Origin: Hamiltosporidium tvaerminnensis
Taxonomy: Eukaryota > Microsporidia > Dubosqiidae
Direction of reading: 5' to 3'
NCBI GenBank assembly: GCA_022605425.2
Contig: JAKIMF020000005.1
Coordinates: 124,001-188,000 of the forward strand
DNA: 64,000 bases
The notes beneath the pieces were generated by a model, which did no database searches, was not told the origin of the DNA, and was given only the letters and a program-made list of their open reading frames with translations. Of the stretch, positions 26,941-38,835 are shown piece after piece; position 1 is the stretch's first letter; each line of letters opens with the position of its first letter. The position numbers were made by a program, and so were the translations under genes.

Positions 26941-29617
26941 AATTGACAGATCTATAGGTATGAGAGCCATGAGATCATTGCTTTATTTTCTAAAAGATTT
27001 TTTTCTATATACGTTTTGTTTGGGAAATATATTCCTTATAAGACACCCTTAGATAAAACTTTAAATTAAGATCGCAATAAAAAACGTTTGAAAAAATTTT
27101 GATTTAAATTTATAACGATAAAGGACATAGATATTTTAAGTTATGCAATTCTAATTTCTTAATAATAGCAACCTAGAAAATAGATAAATAAATCTAAAAA
27201 TATAAGGATTGAATTATAATTAAAAAATAGGAATCTTATATATAATTGTTATAACAAGCCGATCTACACGGTGTCTATATGTCTTTTGTATATACTTTTC
27301 TTGTTGTACATTTTTTATAGAAATTTTTCCTTTATTCTTTTGATTGTATCATTAGGAAATGTAGGAAAATATTGTTCTATTTTGTTAACGATCAAATGTT
27401 GTGAGAGAGATCGCAAATAATGAAATTTTTTTAACATTAACAGAATTTATTTGTGATCTGTTTGGTGGGATTGCTTTTGGCTGATGAGATATACAATATA
27501 AAAAATGCGACAAGAAAGCTCTGAAGTCTAGGAATCGGGAAGAAGACAATTTAATTAAGCGTTTCTTTTAGTTCATTTTATAAATTTAATGTTTTGTCTT
27601 TATATGATAAACTAAAATAGCTATGATTCTTATATTGTTGCAATTTTTCAAATAACGATATAAATGTTTGGATAGTATAAGGTAAAATATTAAAACATAA
27701 TGTAAATTTCAGTAATTTATATTTTCGAAAAACTTTTAAAAGCAAGAAATAACTAGTTGTAATTAAAGGATTAAATAATTAGTAAATTATAGAATTTTGA
27801 AATTTAAAAGTAAACACTCTCAAAAGACCTATGAAAGATTAAAATAGCAATTTTGATTCTTTGTGGTAAACATTATGAGGATAGAATTATACATAATCTA
27901 ATATTGAGTCCCCTAAGGGTAGTTTTTTATATCTATTTTCGTAAATGAAAAACTTAAAATATATATAATTTTGAAATTGCAGAGTAAAAGTTAACAATAA
28001 TAACGATTTATGCGATATATTTATTTTTTTACAGGTATTTTAGACAAATTCTTAAAAAATTGTATTGTTTAAAATATATGCGCTTGAAACAGATACTTTT
28101 TTTGGATTTTTTTGCTAGTTTCGAGAAAAATCTTGTGCCTTAGATAGCTAAGATAGTCATTCTTTATCGCATCGAATGCAGATCTAATGATTTTATTTTT
28201 TGGCATTAATATAAATTATAGTAGGCTTAGCCACAAATAGGTTTTATGCAATTATAACTTTTTTAATAAAATCTGATATCATATATTTCTATTATTAGAA
28301 TACGCATATTGGTACGATTAATATATGAACTAGAACTTAAATTTCCAAAATGTAATCTAAATTTAAATATATTCGTGGGATTCTGCACAAATACAGTGTG
28401 ATACAAAAAATTTAAAAAACTTGAAAAGGCGCTAGAGAGAAGTTTGTACGCATGAATTTGAAAGATTTGGCTTTGTTAACGTGTTGAAAAAAGCACATTT
28501 ATTTAAATTGTGGAAACCCTAATTCTCTATGAAATTTACGGATCACTCCTAAGAGATTTAAAAATTTTAAATAATTAAGTTTATATACATTTTAAACCTG
28601 TAATGCGTGGAAAAATCGAAGAATCTATATTTGATCTTTTGACAACCTCATATTATCATTTTATAATACATATATTTGGAACATCTTTTTCATATTTTTC
28701 GGTAGTTGAAAGTATTAATCTGAACAAAAGAATAAAGTACAAATATTTTTTTCTATAGCAGTTTTCCTATATTGTTCGAAGCTTAGATTATTTGAAACAT
28801 TTTCATTTAAAATTTTTTCGGCCAATAATATGCACCCACCAAAACCTTTTTAAAATAAACTTTCACCTGTGTAAAAATATCGATTACAAATTTTAGAATG
28901 CATCGCTTTAAGCCAATATACGACCAAAATGAAAATTCTGCTGAAATTACGCCTTAAAACATATGTTCACAATCCTATTATGTAAAATGAATAGGATTTT
29001 GGAAGAATTAATGATATAGAGTTAAAAATTTTTGCTTTGATATTTACTTACGAAAAAGTAGGTTTTTGAGTTGGAATACATTTTTGATATTCTGTAAAAG
29101 TTTGAAAAATCGACTTATTGAGAACAATATTCTATGATGGTATAGATCATTCAAAGCTATCAACCCTTTGTGCTATATAATATAAAAAATCAATTATTTG
29201 TCAGGCTTATATTTTCCTTCAAAATAAAAATCTGGATGGTGCTCTGTTTGAAGAAAAACTATTCGTTGCAAAGAATATATCCAAATAGTATTGAATTTCA
29301 AAGAAATGTAGCACAAATAAACAAAAGAAAAGGCAAAACTTATTATATATTCGTGATTTTATAAATCTTTGGTACATAATCAATAATAGAAGAAATTCTA
29401 TTTTTTACTTACAATTTTTAGACATATACATAGATTTATACGTATTTTTCAGCTGCTAATTTTCTTTTTCGGCTTTATATTTTTTTGTATTGTATATTTA
29501 AAAGTATAGAAGATTAGCTTTATTGAAAACTGCAGAGGAAATGTAAGCTTCTAGGAAAGTGCGCAGTATGTTGAGAAACACTGCGAATTGGGCATCTTCT
29601 TAAAAGCATAGTCATCG
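26941..29617. other. AT-rich gene desert
   Basis: No supported gene. A 64-codon plus-strand frame at 29170-29364 has no motif and no start context. Confidence 0.65.
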
Positions 29618-29830
29618 GCACTACAACCCTATACGAGCCTTGGCCGTCTAAGTAATTACATGGCACGGGTCTTCTTTCACTTTATCTACTTTTCAGGATT
29701 TATAACAAGCTGGTTTTAAAGAGTTGATTTTATGCCATACCCTCAATCCAAAACTAAAAGACCAGCTCTTAAATTTGCCTAGTACGACAAGTAGAGACTA
29801 CTCAAAGTCAATTCTGCACCTAGCAAGGTG
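29618..29830 (-). repeat. Dispersed ~215-bp module, copy 4
   Basis: Plus-strand reading keeps GCACTACAACCC, CGAGCCTTGGCCGTCTAAGT, TAACAAGCTGGTTTTAAAGA, AAAGACCAGCTCTTAA, TACGACAAGTAGAGA and TTCTGCACCTAGCA in the family order. Several positions in the hairpin have decayed. Confidence 0.72.
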
Positions 29831-32800
29831 AGAAAGCATACTATTATACCTTTGAAATATTGTAATTACTCAATAGACACAAATTCAAATTTGAATAGGC
29901 AATTTTCTAAAAATTATAATACATTCCGATGATTAAAATTTTGATGCGTTTCTCAGATTGTTAAGCTAATAAATTATATATATATGATGTCGGAAAAATG
30001 TCAAACTTTGTGGAAAATTTAGCTTCCGACGATAAATATACATATAAGAGAGAGGAATTGTGGTTTGAAATTAGTATGCCTTTGCTGCTATATGAAAAAG
30101 TATAAAATTTCAATGCCTTTCATGAATAAAAATTGCTAAAAAATGTATAATAAATCGAATTTTTGAATTTTTTTAATATGTTAACAGCAATATTGAAATT
30201 TTTTTTGGTATTTATTATAAACAAAACTAGGATTATGTTATATTAAAATAAAGTAAAGTAATGTAGTGTAATATAAAATTTAATTTGCGCTTATCATAGA
30301 AAAATATTGAATCAATACAGCATATAAATTACAGATCCTTGTTTTGATAAATTTCGAGCATTTATGCTTTTTCTTTGAGGAAATATAGTTGTCAATGTGC
30401 AACAAGGTTCTTATCGACATTGAAAGCCCTTCGTTGTGGCCTTGGATTTGTTCAATATATTCATGTTTTTTTTTAACTAAAAGAAGATTGTTTCAGATAA
30501 AAAAAGCAGAGTGTTTCGCTAAATAACCTAGTTCCAAGCATAAAGTGTACCTAGATATCATGTTTTTTACACCAAAAATAATATGAATTGACTCTGAAAT
30601 CTCAAGAACAAACTTAAAGTAGTTTCTTTACTTCGTAGTTCTAATTCACATCAAGGAATCAAACTCTCATAATTTAAATTTTCTCTGAGCTAGGTATTCA
30701 AAAATGAGAAGAGGTATGCTTTTCTAGCCTTTTGATCGTATTGTGTCTAAATTAACAACTTTGAATATATCTGAATTTTTAGAATCAAAATTCTAAAAAA
30801 CCGGCATTAATTCTATTGGCATTTCATTTATCTTGAGGATTGTATAAAAAAACCGCCTCGACATTTGCTTTTTTTGGTTTTTGTTAGAATCTATCTAGGT
30901 TGGTGTGGCATTCGAGTTGTAATTTGGAAAAGACTATTAAATGAAAGATTTTTTCGGTTCTGTTAGGTCATTTTTATCTCGATATTAAAATTCTCATTCA
31001 AACTTATTTTAATATTACAATTCGGTTTGTAGGTATTTAATGTCACTCTATGCTTTCTTCTAATCTAAATTAGGGAGAATTCGTGTGAAAAAATCGTTTT
31101 CAATCGCTTTAAACTTTGGATCAAATATGGTGTAGTCAAGTCTCATTTATTGCTTTTTATTAAGATTCGTATTTCTAATTTAGAAAGAACGTAAGCTTTT
31201 TAAGCTTTTTTTCTCTGTGAAATCTTCGAGCTACGTGTAAAACATATTTATACTATCTTGATTTATTTACACCCAAGGCTCTGGTTTTAGAAGCAAACTT
31301 CTTGGCTATCATCTTTAACTTGGACGAACATTTACGATGTTTTTAATATTATTGAAGAATTTTTCTCTTTAATCACTATCCAAAATCTTAGGCGGCATAA
31401 AATGCTTAAAAAATTAAATTTATATATTTGGCCCTTTCTACTAGTTTGCTTTTTTAAGTCAAAGTAGAGAAAATAAGGTAACTATATTTTGTAAAGATAT
31501 AATTTAATTTCATATTGATTTGATTGACTTGACAACTTGAATTCATATTTTTACTTAGTATCGGTTTTGCCACGATATTATTTTCTATAATGTGTATTTT
31601 CCGCACAGCAATCATAAATTTATATTGATCACTAGCATTTCTCTTGTGATGTTTCTATATGCAAATTTAAGTGTTGTTTACCCCGATTTCGGCCACCAGG
31701 CCTATTAAAACCCGTGCATTAAAAAAAAGAGAAATTTTTTTTGGATGTACATAAAATACAATTCGCCTTCTATCTTTCTTCCAGTAGAGTTCTGAATGGT
31801 TTTGTTTCTCCGATATTATTGCGAAAAAACTTGGTCAGTGTTGACACAAGTATTTAAATACTTTGATTTTGAATTATTTTACTTTTGCACTAGCTTCGAT
31901 TTTTGTTTTTGCTCGAAAAATTTAAAAAAAGCTGGACCTTAGGATAGGCAATAGTAGTCATACACTTATCAAAATGATGCTCTAAAAAATAACAGGTCTA
32001 TCTGTATTTGATTTTTGATATAAATAACAAAACTTAATAAAGAATAATTAAAAATATATCGAGAACTCTCTTATATGCAAGATTGATTTTGCGACGACCG
32101 AGAATTATATTTAAGAGACGAATCTCGTATACTAGAAACAAAATCTTAAGTCTGTTAGATGCACTTAAATATATAAACTGTTGCGGTATTATTAACAGAA
32201 ATCGCACAAGGATAGATTAATCTAGCTTTTCGTAAAATTTATTACAAAACCTGTATAATATGTTAAACTCTTAGCTAAAATAAAAATTAATATAATTTTA
32301 ACAAAAATCAGCATACAATAGTTAGTCCATTTCTTAAACGGCGAAGGTAATATAAGCATATCAAGTTTTTTAGATTGTTTTCGATGTATAGTTTTAGTTC
32401 TCTATTTAATTGTTTTGTGATAATTTTCAATTATTTAATCAATATTTAGTTTAATTTATTAAGCTCTTAATTTGCTTTATATTAATATACCGAGGTGCGG
32501 ATTTAGGCTTATTTAAAAGATATAATCAAATATTTTTATTATTTTAACAAAAATCGGCTATAGAAGATATTTTCAGCTTACTTTATAATTCAAAAACATA
32601 GATTTGTGCTTTTTTATAAACATTTTTATGACAGGATTCAATCCAGAGCTTAATATTATTTATTAAATTGTCTTATTTTGTTAAAAAATAGGATATACCT
32701 TGATATACTCAAATTTTTCGTTTTTATTTTTATACTTTCACATTGATTGCTTTGCTTAAAGCAGAATCAACATAAAAAATTCTTATATTGCGCGCTGATT

Positions 32801-33775
32801 TGTACAAGATTGATGCATGATTTACAATTTAATTCGGTCAAGCTTACTTTTTTAAACTTCGGATACTTAAACTTCTATTAATATAAATATTTTATACAAA
32901 TATATCATTTTATTTCATTTCTAAGACCACACATAATTCTTTTGTATGGCATCGGAAGTCTTGTTTTTACTTTTTACTTCGTACCGCAATTAATGAAAGT
33001 TTTAATGAGTTGTTTTTGTTTAATTTGCTTGTCATAGTCAATAAAAACAGCAATTTGCTACAATTTGTTCTTCTTTTTCAGATTTATTTTTTTACTACAA
33101 ATGTTACGGAAACGTAAGCGAGATCTTTTGGTTTGATATTAAATATCTGGTTTACTCTTCGAGATTACTGGTTATTGTTTTTTCAAATGCATTATATTGG
33201 GATTAAATTTCATCACGCTTTCGGGTTTGGATTTCTTAAAAATGAATAAATTAAGGAAACGCAGAGCATATTTTATTGTGTATTTCTATTATTTCAAATC
33301 AGACCGGAATGCTGCATACGGTTAAGATTATTAGGATATATTTTGTTTCACTATGATATAAAATTGCTGACAATCTACATTCTTATCATAGTTATCGATA
33401 TTTGTTTATTCAATACAATCATAAAAATTTGTAATCATTTTAAGCAGGCCTAAATATTTTATACCAACTAGGTTTTTAGAGAGTAAGCTAAGAATATATT
33501 ATGTATCGTCTAAATCAAATTACACTCAGAAAATAGCAATGCTTTTCTTTTTGTACATCATAGCATGAGGGTAATATTGGTTTTTTGGGTTTTATTTAAA
33601 AAGCTCTTTCGAAATTTATGCACTAAATTCGCAACTTTTCTTTTTTTAAATAAGGAATTAAGAAAACTGCTGATATTATTCAGAATAATAAATTATTGTT
33701 TAGTACGTAAAAAAAATATAATGGTATAAAAAACATATTTTTCCTCACATATTTACCTTTGATCATTAAAATTAG
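29831..33775. other. Non-coding, with an unidentified mixed-composition stretch
   Basis: Most is AT-rich desert. Between ~30.4 and ~32.2 kb the base composition is more mixed, and the minus strand gives protein-like but stop-ridden readings (for example TIFDPKFKAIENDFFTRILP near 31.1 kb). This may be a dead mobile element or gene, but no family was recognised and chance is not excluded. Confidence 0.4.
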
Positions 33776-33990
33776 GACTCAGACCGGCATAAGCCTTGGC
33801 CGCTCTAAGTAATACCGCCCACTGGTTCTTTCCCACTGACTTTGTTTACTTTTTCGGGTTTGTAAAAAGGTGCTCTTGAAGAAGGGCTTTAAGCTTTATG
33901 CCTACCTCCAACTAGAAGACCAGTCTATTATAGTTGTCTCTTACGACAAGCTGAGAATGCACGAAGCTTATTCTGCTCCTGGTATAGTAA
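33776..33990 (-). repeat. Dispersed ~215-bp module, copy 5
   Basis: Plus-strand reading keeps AAGCCTTGGCCGCTCTAAGT, AATACCGCCCACTGGTTCTT, TTTTTCGGGTTTGTAA, AGAAGACCAGTCT and CTCTTACGACAAGC in family order. It helps define the central CACTGACTTTGT segment that is missing or decayed in other copies. Confidence 0.75.
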
Positions 33991-36576
33991 GTAATCTTAT
34001 TTGCCTAAAATTACTTGAATTACGCAATATATGAAATCTTTGTATGTTATAATATATAATTTAAGTCGGATGAGAAGAAATGAAATTGTGAAACGTTAGT
34101 GCCGATTTTTATAATCAGTATGCTTTTTTCTCATTTCTCTTATTTTTAATTATAATTTGAGGAATGCTAAATTGCAAGCTGGTAGATATCGGGTTTCTTT
34201 TGCTTATTTTAAAGTTTGGCCGAAAAAAAATATAATCGAAATTAAATTGCGTACGAATTCTTTTATTAGTAGTTCTCAAATATTAAAATATTTGGCCTAA
34301 TACTTTCTATATAGCAATCGATATAGAAGTAAAGCGTTCTGTTTTTGAGTTTACAGAATAAATGCAGCTTATGCATGGTTTGATGCAGGTTAATCTTCTC
34401 TTTTATTTTTTTTGTAATAAAATATTTTAATTTTTCTGTATATTCAAATGAGCATGGTTTATAGGATTTTATTACATTTTTCGCGTTTAAAATTCACTTT
34501 ATAATGCTGAGTCTAATTTGCAAAAATATTTTAAAAATATCTAAAGAGAAAATACGATGTTGTAGGTTTAACTTTAATATATTTCCTAAGAATATGTCAT
34601 TTAGTATCTGAAAACATTGGACAGAATCTTTTTTTATATTAACAAAATATTTACTCAAATTTTATTGTTCTTTATATAAAATATATGTCGATTGTATTGT
34701 TTTTATATATTTTTTTTGCCTGCAAGTTTTAATACTATTTTGAAATTTAGAATATGATTTGTGAGTATTTTTTAAAATTTTCATAAATTTAAGTAAAAAT
34801 GCAAAAAAAAAATTGGTTGCATCAAGCAAACGTAATAAATTTCTACAGTAAAATATTTCTTGTTGTTTATAATGGCTACGGGGATATGATTTCATGAATT
34901 GAGAGGAAACAAAGCCTAAAAAAGTTTATATCGTAAATTTTGCTTTTAAATTTAAATATGTATTAAAACGCATAAAATTTTATTTTAAAGTGATAGTGGC
35001 CCTTCGCCTAGTATAGTTCTCGTTTACATTTATACCGTTGTCTCTTTCTTTAAATATAGTAATATTTTCCAGCGTCTATTTAATATTTAAAATTAGAATC
35101 AACATACTGTTTTTAACTTTCAAAACTTGTATATATACTCTTAAATAACATTTTCCAACTGAATTTTGTTAATCTTAAGATGAAATTTTCAAAAAACTGC
35201 ATGTTTAATGCTTTATTTAATATAGTTTTGTAATATCTAGCAATACTATAAAAAAATAATGTTTTCTCATTTAAATAGAATTTATTTACATTTTATTTTT
35301 CTAAGCGCTGTATAAAAATATGTGTACAAGGAGTATTTTTGACTATTTACTTATGATTTGATTTTTTTTTCTTCTTTTGTTAGGCTAGAAACCATTCTTT
35401 TTTCTTTCGTGAAAGGCGAATAAAGAAAATAAAACTAATTTGCTCGAAATAAGTAGTAAAAGACTGAATATACTTTGAAATTTTAAGATGTAAAATGTTT
35501 TACAAGTCTTAACAATATAAAAAATTTAAAGATATTTTAACGAATAAAGTTCTTATGTTGCACTTTAGAATTACATTGGTAATAGGTGTATCAGAATATA
35601 AAATGATTATGAGTAAAAATACATTATATTTATTTGATAGTTTATTGTGCATCTTAAAAAAAGTATTCGTTGCTTGATTCTGATTTTGTATGTTTATATT
35701 TTTGCTTGTAATTCGAAGTAATAAATTGCTTCAAGTACGAAACAGAAAACAGCATATAGAATAAAATAAAAGGGCAAACCAATGCTCCGTTTTTGATCTA
35801 AATTAAAAATTTCATAACCTAGGCATTTTTCGAGTTTTATAGCTTTATTGAGGCATAATATGATTTTTTTCTTAGCTCTATACCCAAATGAAGCAATTCG
35901 TCAAAAAAAATATATCAAGTTTTTTAAATTAAATAATTTCTTTTTTAAAAATCAAACATAAAACATTCACATGATATATTACGTCTAAAAGTATAAAAGT
36001 TCGGGTATTTATTTTAAAACTTGCTTAGTTGGTCGTAAATGAAGGTGTTTTCAATTGATTCGCAATATAACAATAGATTATGTATGTAAAAAGATTGTTA
36101 GTTCTCATTATGCATTAAGTATATATTTTTTTAATGTAAATTCTTTACATAAAATTGCATATAAACGCCATTCTGATAGGAATTATTAAAATTTTGAAGT
36201 ATTTTCTTTTAATATTTTTAACTAGGCTATTTAATATAGCAACAAAAATTGTTTAAAAGAGTTCAATAGATTGCCTCCTAATATCTTACAGGAACAATTG
36301 GTAATCATTTAGCGATTTATCATACGAAGTAGATATTCATCGGGTACTATAGATATAAAAATTGCAAATAAATTCGACAAAAACTATTTTAAATAAGAAC
36401 AAATAGGCATAAAAAAGTTATATTCAGATTTTTCAAAAAGATTTTGAGCAAAAAAGGATTTTATTTAACTTTTTTAAGGTATATGTGGCAGATTTTAAAT
36501 ATGCATTAATTATATTTTTGTGCGTATTACATAGTTGCTACTGGATTATTAGATTATTTATACTTTGAATCGCTTG
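33991..36576. other. AT-rich gene desert
   Basis: No supported feature. The 77-codon minus-strand frame at 34662-34895 is K/Y/I/F-rich and lacks recognisable content. Confidence 0.65.
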
Positions 36577-36750
36577 GTATTAGTATTAGTATTAGTATTA
36601 GTATTAGTATTAGTATTAGTATTAGTATTAGTATTAGTATTAGTATTAGTATTAGTATTAGTATTAGTATTAGTATTAGTATTAGTATTAGTATTAGTAT
36701 TAGTATTAGTATTAATATTAGTATTAGTATTAGTATTAATATTAGTATTA
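36577..36750 (+). repeat. Hexamer microsatellite, 29 units of GTATTA
   Basis: An uninterrupted run of the six-base unit GTATTA (equivalently TTAGTA), 174 bases, with two units carrying a G-to-A change near the right end. It creates an apparent Leu-Val open frame that is not a gene. The unit recalls G-poor telomere-like repeats but lies internally with no terminal structure around it. Its homogeneity in an otherwise decayed region suggests recent expansion. Confidence 0.95.
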
Positions 36751-37424
36751 TGTTTAAATTTTATTTAACTCGTAAAATTAATCGAATGTTTCTAGCATTT
36801 ATCTCAAAGCAAACTACTTTGATATTACTATTTTTTTAATATCATATTTAATATATTTATATACAGTAAAAATATATTTGTCTATAATTTTATTGATTAA
36901 ATAGTATTCATAAAACATAATTTTTATATTTTAAAATTCCCTATGTTATCCGGTTAATTTGCTTCGAATCCGCGGTCACAAGTGGATTTGTAAATTATAA
37001 ATTTTCATTATAAATAAATATTCCTGTAAAAGAGCATAGCGATTTATTTAGAAGTTATCAATATATTTTGAAATATTTGAATCTATTTGATTAAGAAAAA
37101 TATCTTTTGTTTTCCATCACATACATGTGTTTGATTTATTCTAAAATAACGAGTATTAAAGCATATATAATGCTAAATTAATTATCTTTCTTTTGTTAGC
37201 TATATATCACATCCATTTGCACAAATTTAAGATGCTACCATATATAATTTTGACAAAAGAATTGATAAATTTTTATGAACTCACATGATGTATCGATAAG
37301 ATTTTTCGCCGTTTTTTCTTCTCGGAGAGCTAATTTGGACAGAGCGTTTCAAAGTACTTATTTAAAAAATTTGTAATGGAATTTATCAGTGTCCTTTATT
37401 TAGACGATAAAGGGTCTTGTTGTT
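36751..37424. other. AT-rich spacer
   Basis: Nothing recognised. It joins the hexamer array to the retrotransposon remnant and its poly-C run at 37427-37436. Confidence 0.5.
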
Positions 37425-37840
37425 GACCCCCCCCCCAATGCTATATCTAAGGTATTCTTGTCTTTACGAGTTTTTTTCTGTTGGACACTACTAGCAAATT
37501 TAATCTTTAATTCCTCTGGTTTTTCTTGTAATATGTTGGTTATCTTCTTCTGTTATGTTCACTTTAATCTCTTTTTCAAGAACCCCTACTCCCTTCTTTC
37601 TCTCCGCTTCAGACCCAACTTCTATATCAGGTTTTCGATATTTTAAATATCTATGGATTCTAATACATCGAATACATTATCGAGTGGATACCCGGGTGAT
37701 CTTCGTTTTTTTAAATCCTTGCAATCTGTAACTGTAAAATTCAACGCTGGGTCTAAGACTTCTTTGAAGAAAATTATTAATTCTGTATGATTTAGTCTAT
37801 TGTCTCTTCATGTTTTCTTTCGCCTTCTATCTAATATTTT
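37425..37840 (-). mobile_element. Retrotransposon ORF relic, N-terminal part
   Basis: The minus strand reads, in order, LDPALNFTVTDCKDLKKRRS, PGYPLDNVFDVLES, a stop, then in shifted frame EVGSEAERKKGVGVLEKEIK, TEEDNQHITRK, and KFASSVQQKK followed by LDIALGGGQQQ at the poly-C run. Charged, repeat-poor coding-type sequence of this kind does not arise in the surrounding AT-rich DNA. I believe it is the N-terminal, non-RT part of the microsporidian LINE polyprotein whose C-terminus is seen elsewhere in the window; that assignment rests on memory of such proteins and is moderate. The overlapping plus-strand open frame 37458-37646 is its shadow. Confidence 0.5.
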
Positions 37841-38616
37841 TTAAATAACTACAGGCTCTTCGTGTAAACGCAGTGAAATACTGTACTCATCTTCATTGAG
37901 TAATAAGATTTGCACAAGGTCACATTTTAGACCATTGGTTTTTAACCCGGGGTGGCAGAAGTTATTGTTTGGAAATGCAGGAGGTGCTCGAATCAAAAGC
38001 TTGAGGTCCACTGAAATTATGATTATGGGTTTCTTGCAAAAAAATGAAAATACGCAAGGACTAAGTACAAATAAAATGAATATACTTATGCAATCTGTGT
38101 CGCTATGTATAGTATCACCATAAAATAAATAGATGGTTGTTTTCATTTTCGCCCGTGTGTATCAGCGAAATGAGCTGATTCTTTTCTAAAACATAGACGA
38201 TTTATATTCTTTCCTAGTCTGGGTCTACTATTATGCGTTTTCAGTAGTTAGTCGAGAAACTTTTTTGAGACGGATACGTATCACGCATTTATAGTTTCGA
38301 TTGTAACATTTCTTACCAAATTATACATTTTGAAATGACCTGGGGACTTACGACGAATGAATAATATATTTATTATACAGTTTTAGTTAATTTTTCTTTA
38401 ATTGTAAATATAATTTTGATAATTTTTTATCTTATTTTCGAATTTTAAGTTGAATTTAAAAATAAAGAATATAATTAATTATAGCGAACCCATGTTTGGT
38501 ATAAAAATGCCATAAAAACTATAAGTATGTTGCATACCGATTCACGTGTACCACGGATAAGGATGGTGCGCAACGACCTCGACATACTTTTATGTTCCAA
38601 TATATTTTGGATATAC
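37841..38616. other. Decayed sequence, possibly the same element
   Basis: Open frames of ~75-101 codons overlap on both strands at 37.84-38.15 kb. Composition is coding-like (GC above background), and the minus-strand frame 37841-38146 abuts the remnant to its left, so it may be its upstream continuation. Nothing in it was recognised. Confidence 0.35.
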
Positions 38617-38835
38617 CATCGGGCCGAGAGCAAACATACTTGGAGTATTCTCTGATTGTTGCAAGAAGCCGCTAAAAAAGACTGGTCTTTCATGCTGGGG
38701 TTAAGCATATGGCTAACAGCTCATTATTTACAACTACCTTGTCACGAAACCTGAAAAGGGGAACAAACCAGATGGAAAAATACCAATGAACGGTATTACT
38801 GAAGGCAGCCGAAGCTCATACGCAGCCGTAGTTCA
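38617..38835 (+). repeat. Dispersed ~215-bp module, copy 6 (inverted)
   Basis: This is the only copy in the opposite orientation. On the plus strand it reads ATCGGGCCGAGAG, ACTTGGAGTATTCTCTGATT, GTTGCAAGAAGCCGC, TAAAAAAGACTGGTCTT, CTACCTTGTCACGAAACCTG, GAACGGTATTACTGAAGGC and GCCGTAGTTC, colinear with the reverse complement of copies 1-5. The hairpin is worn (GC-AAGAA-GC core). A 77-codon minus-strand frame over it is a shadow. Confidence 0.72.

Noticed and set aside
36565-36768. Leu-Val repeat ORF
   Set aside because: Translation of the GTATTA microsatellite, not a gene.
36955-36995. T-arm-like TTCGAATCC word suggesting a tRNA
   Set aside because: No matching acceptor or anticodon arm within tRNA distance; the same word at 11.2 and 12.5 kb also lacks context.
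6611-38835. rRNA fragments as the source of the GC-richer modules
   Set aside because: The conserved words do not correspond to any SSU or LSU core segment I can place, and copies are uniform in extent, unlike random rRNA pieces.
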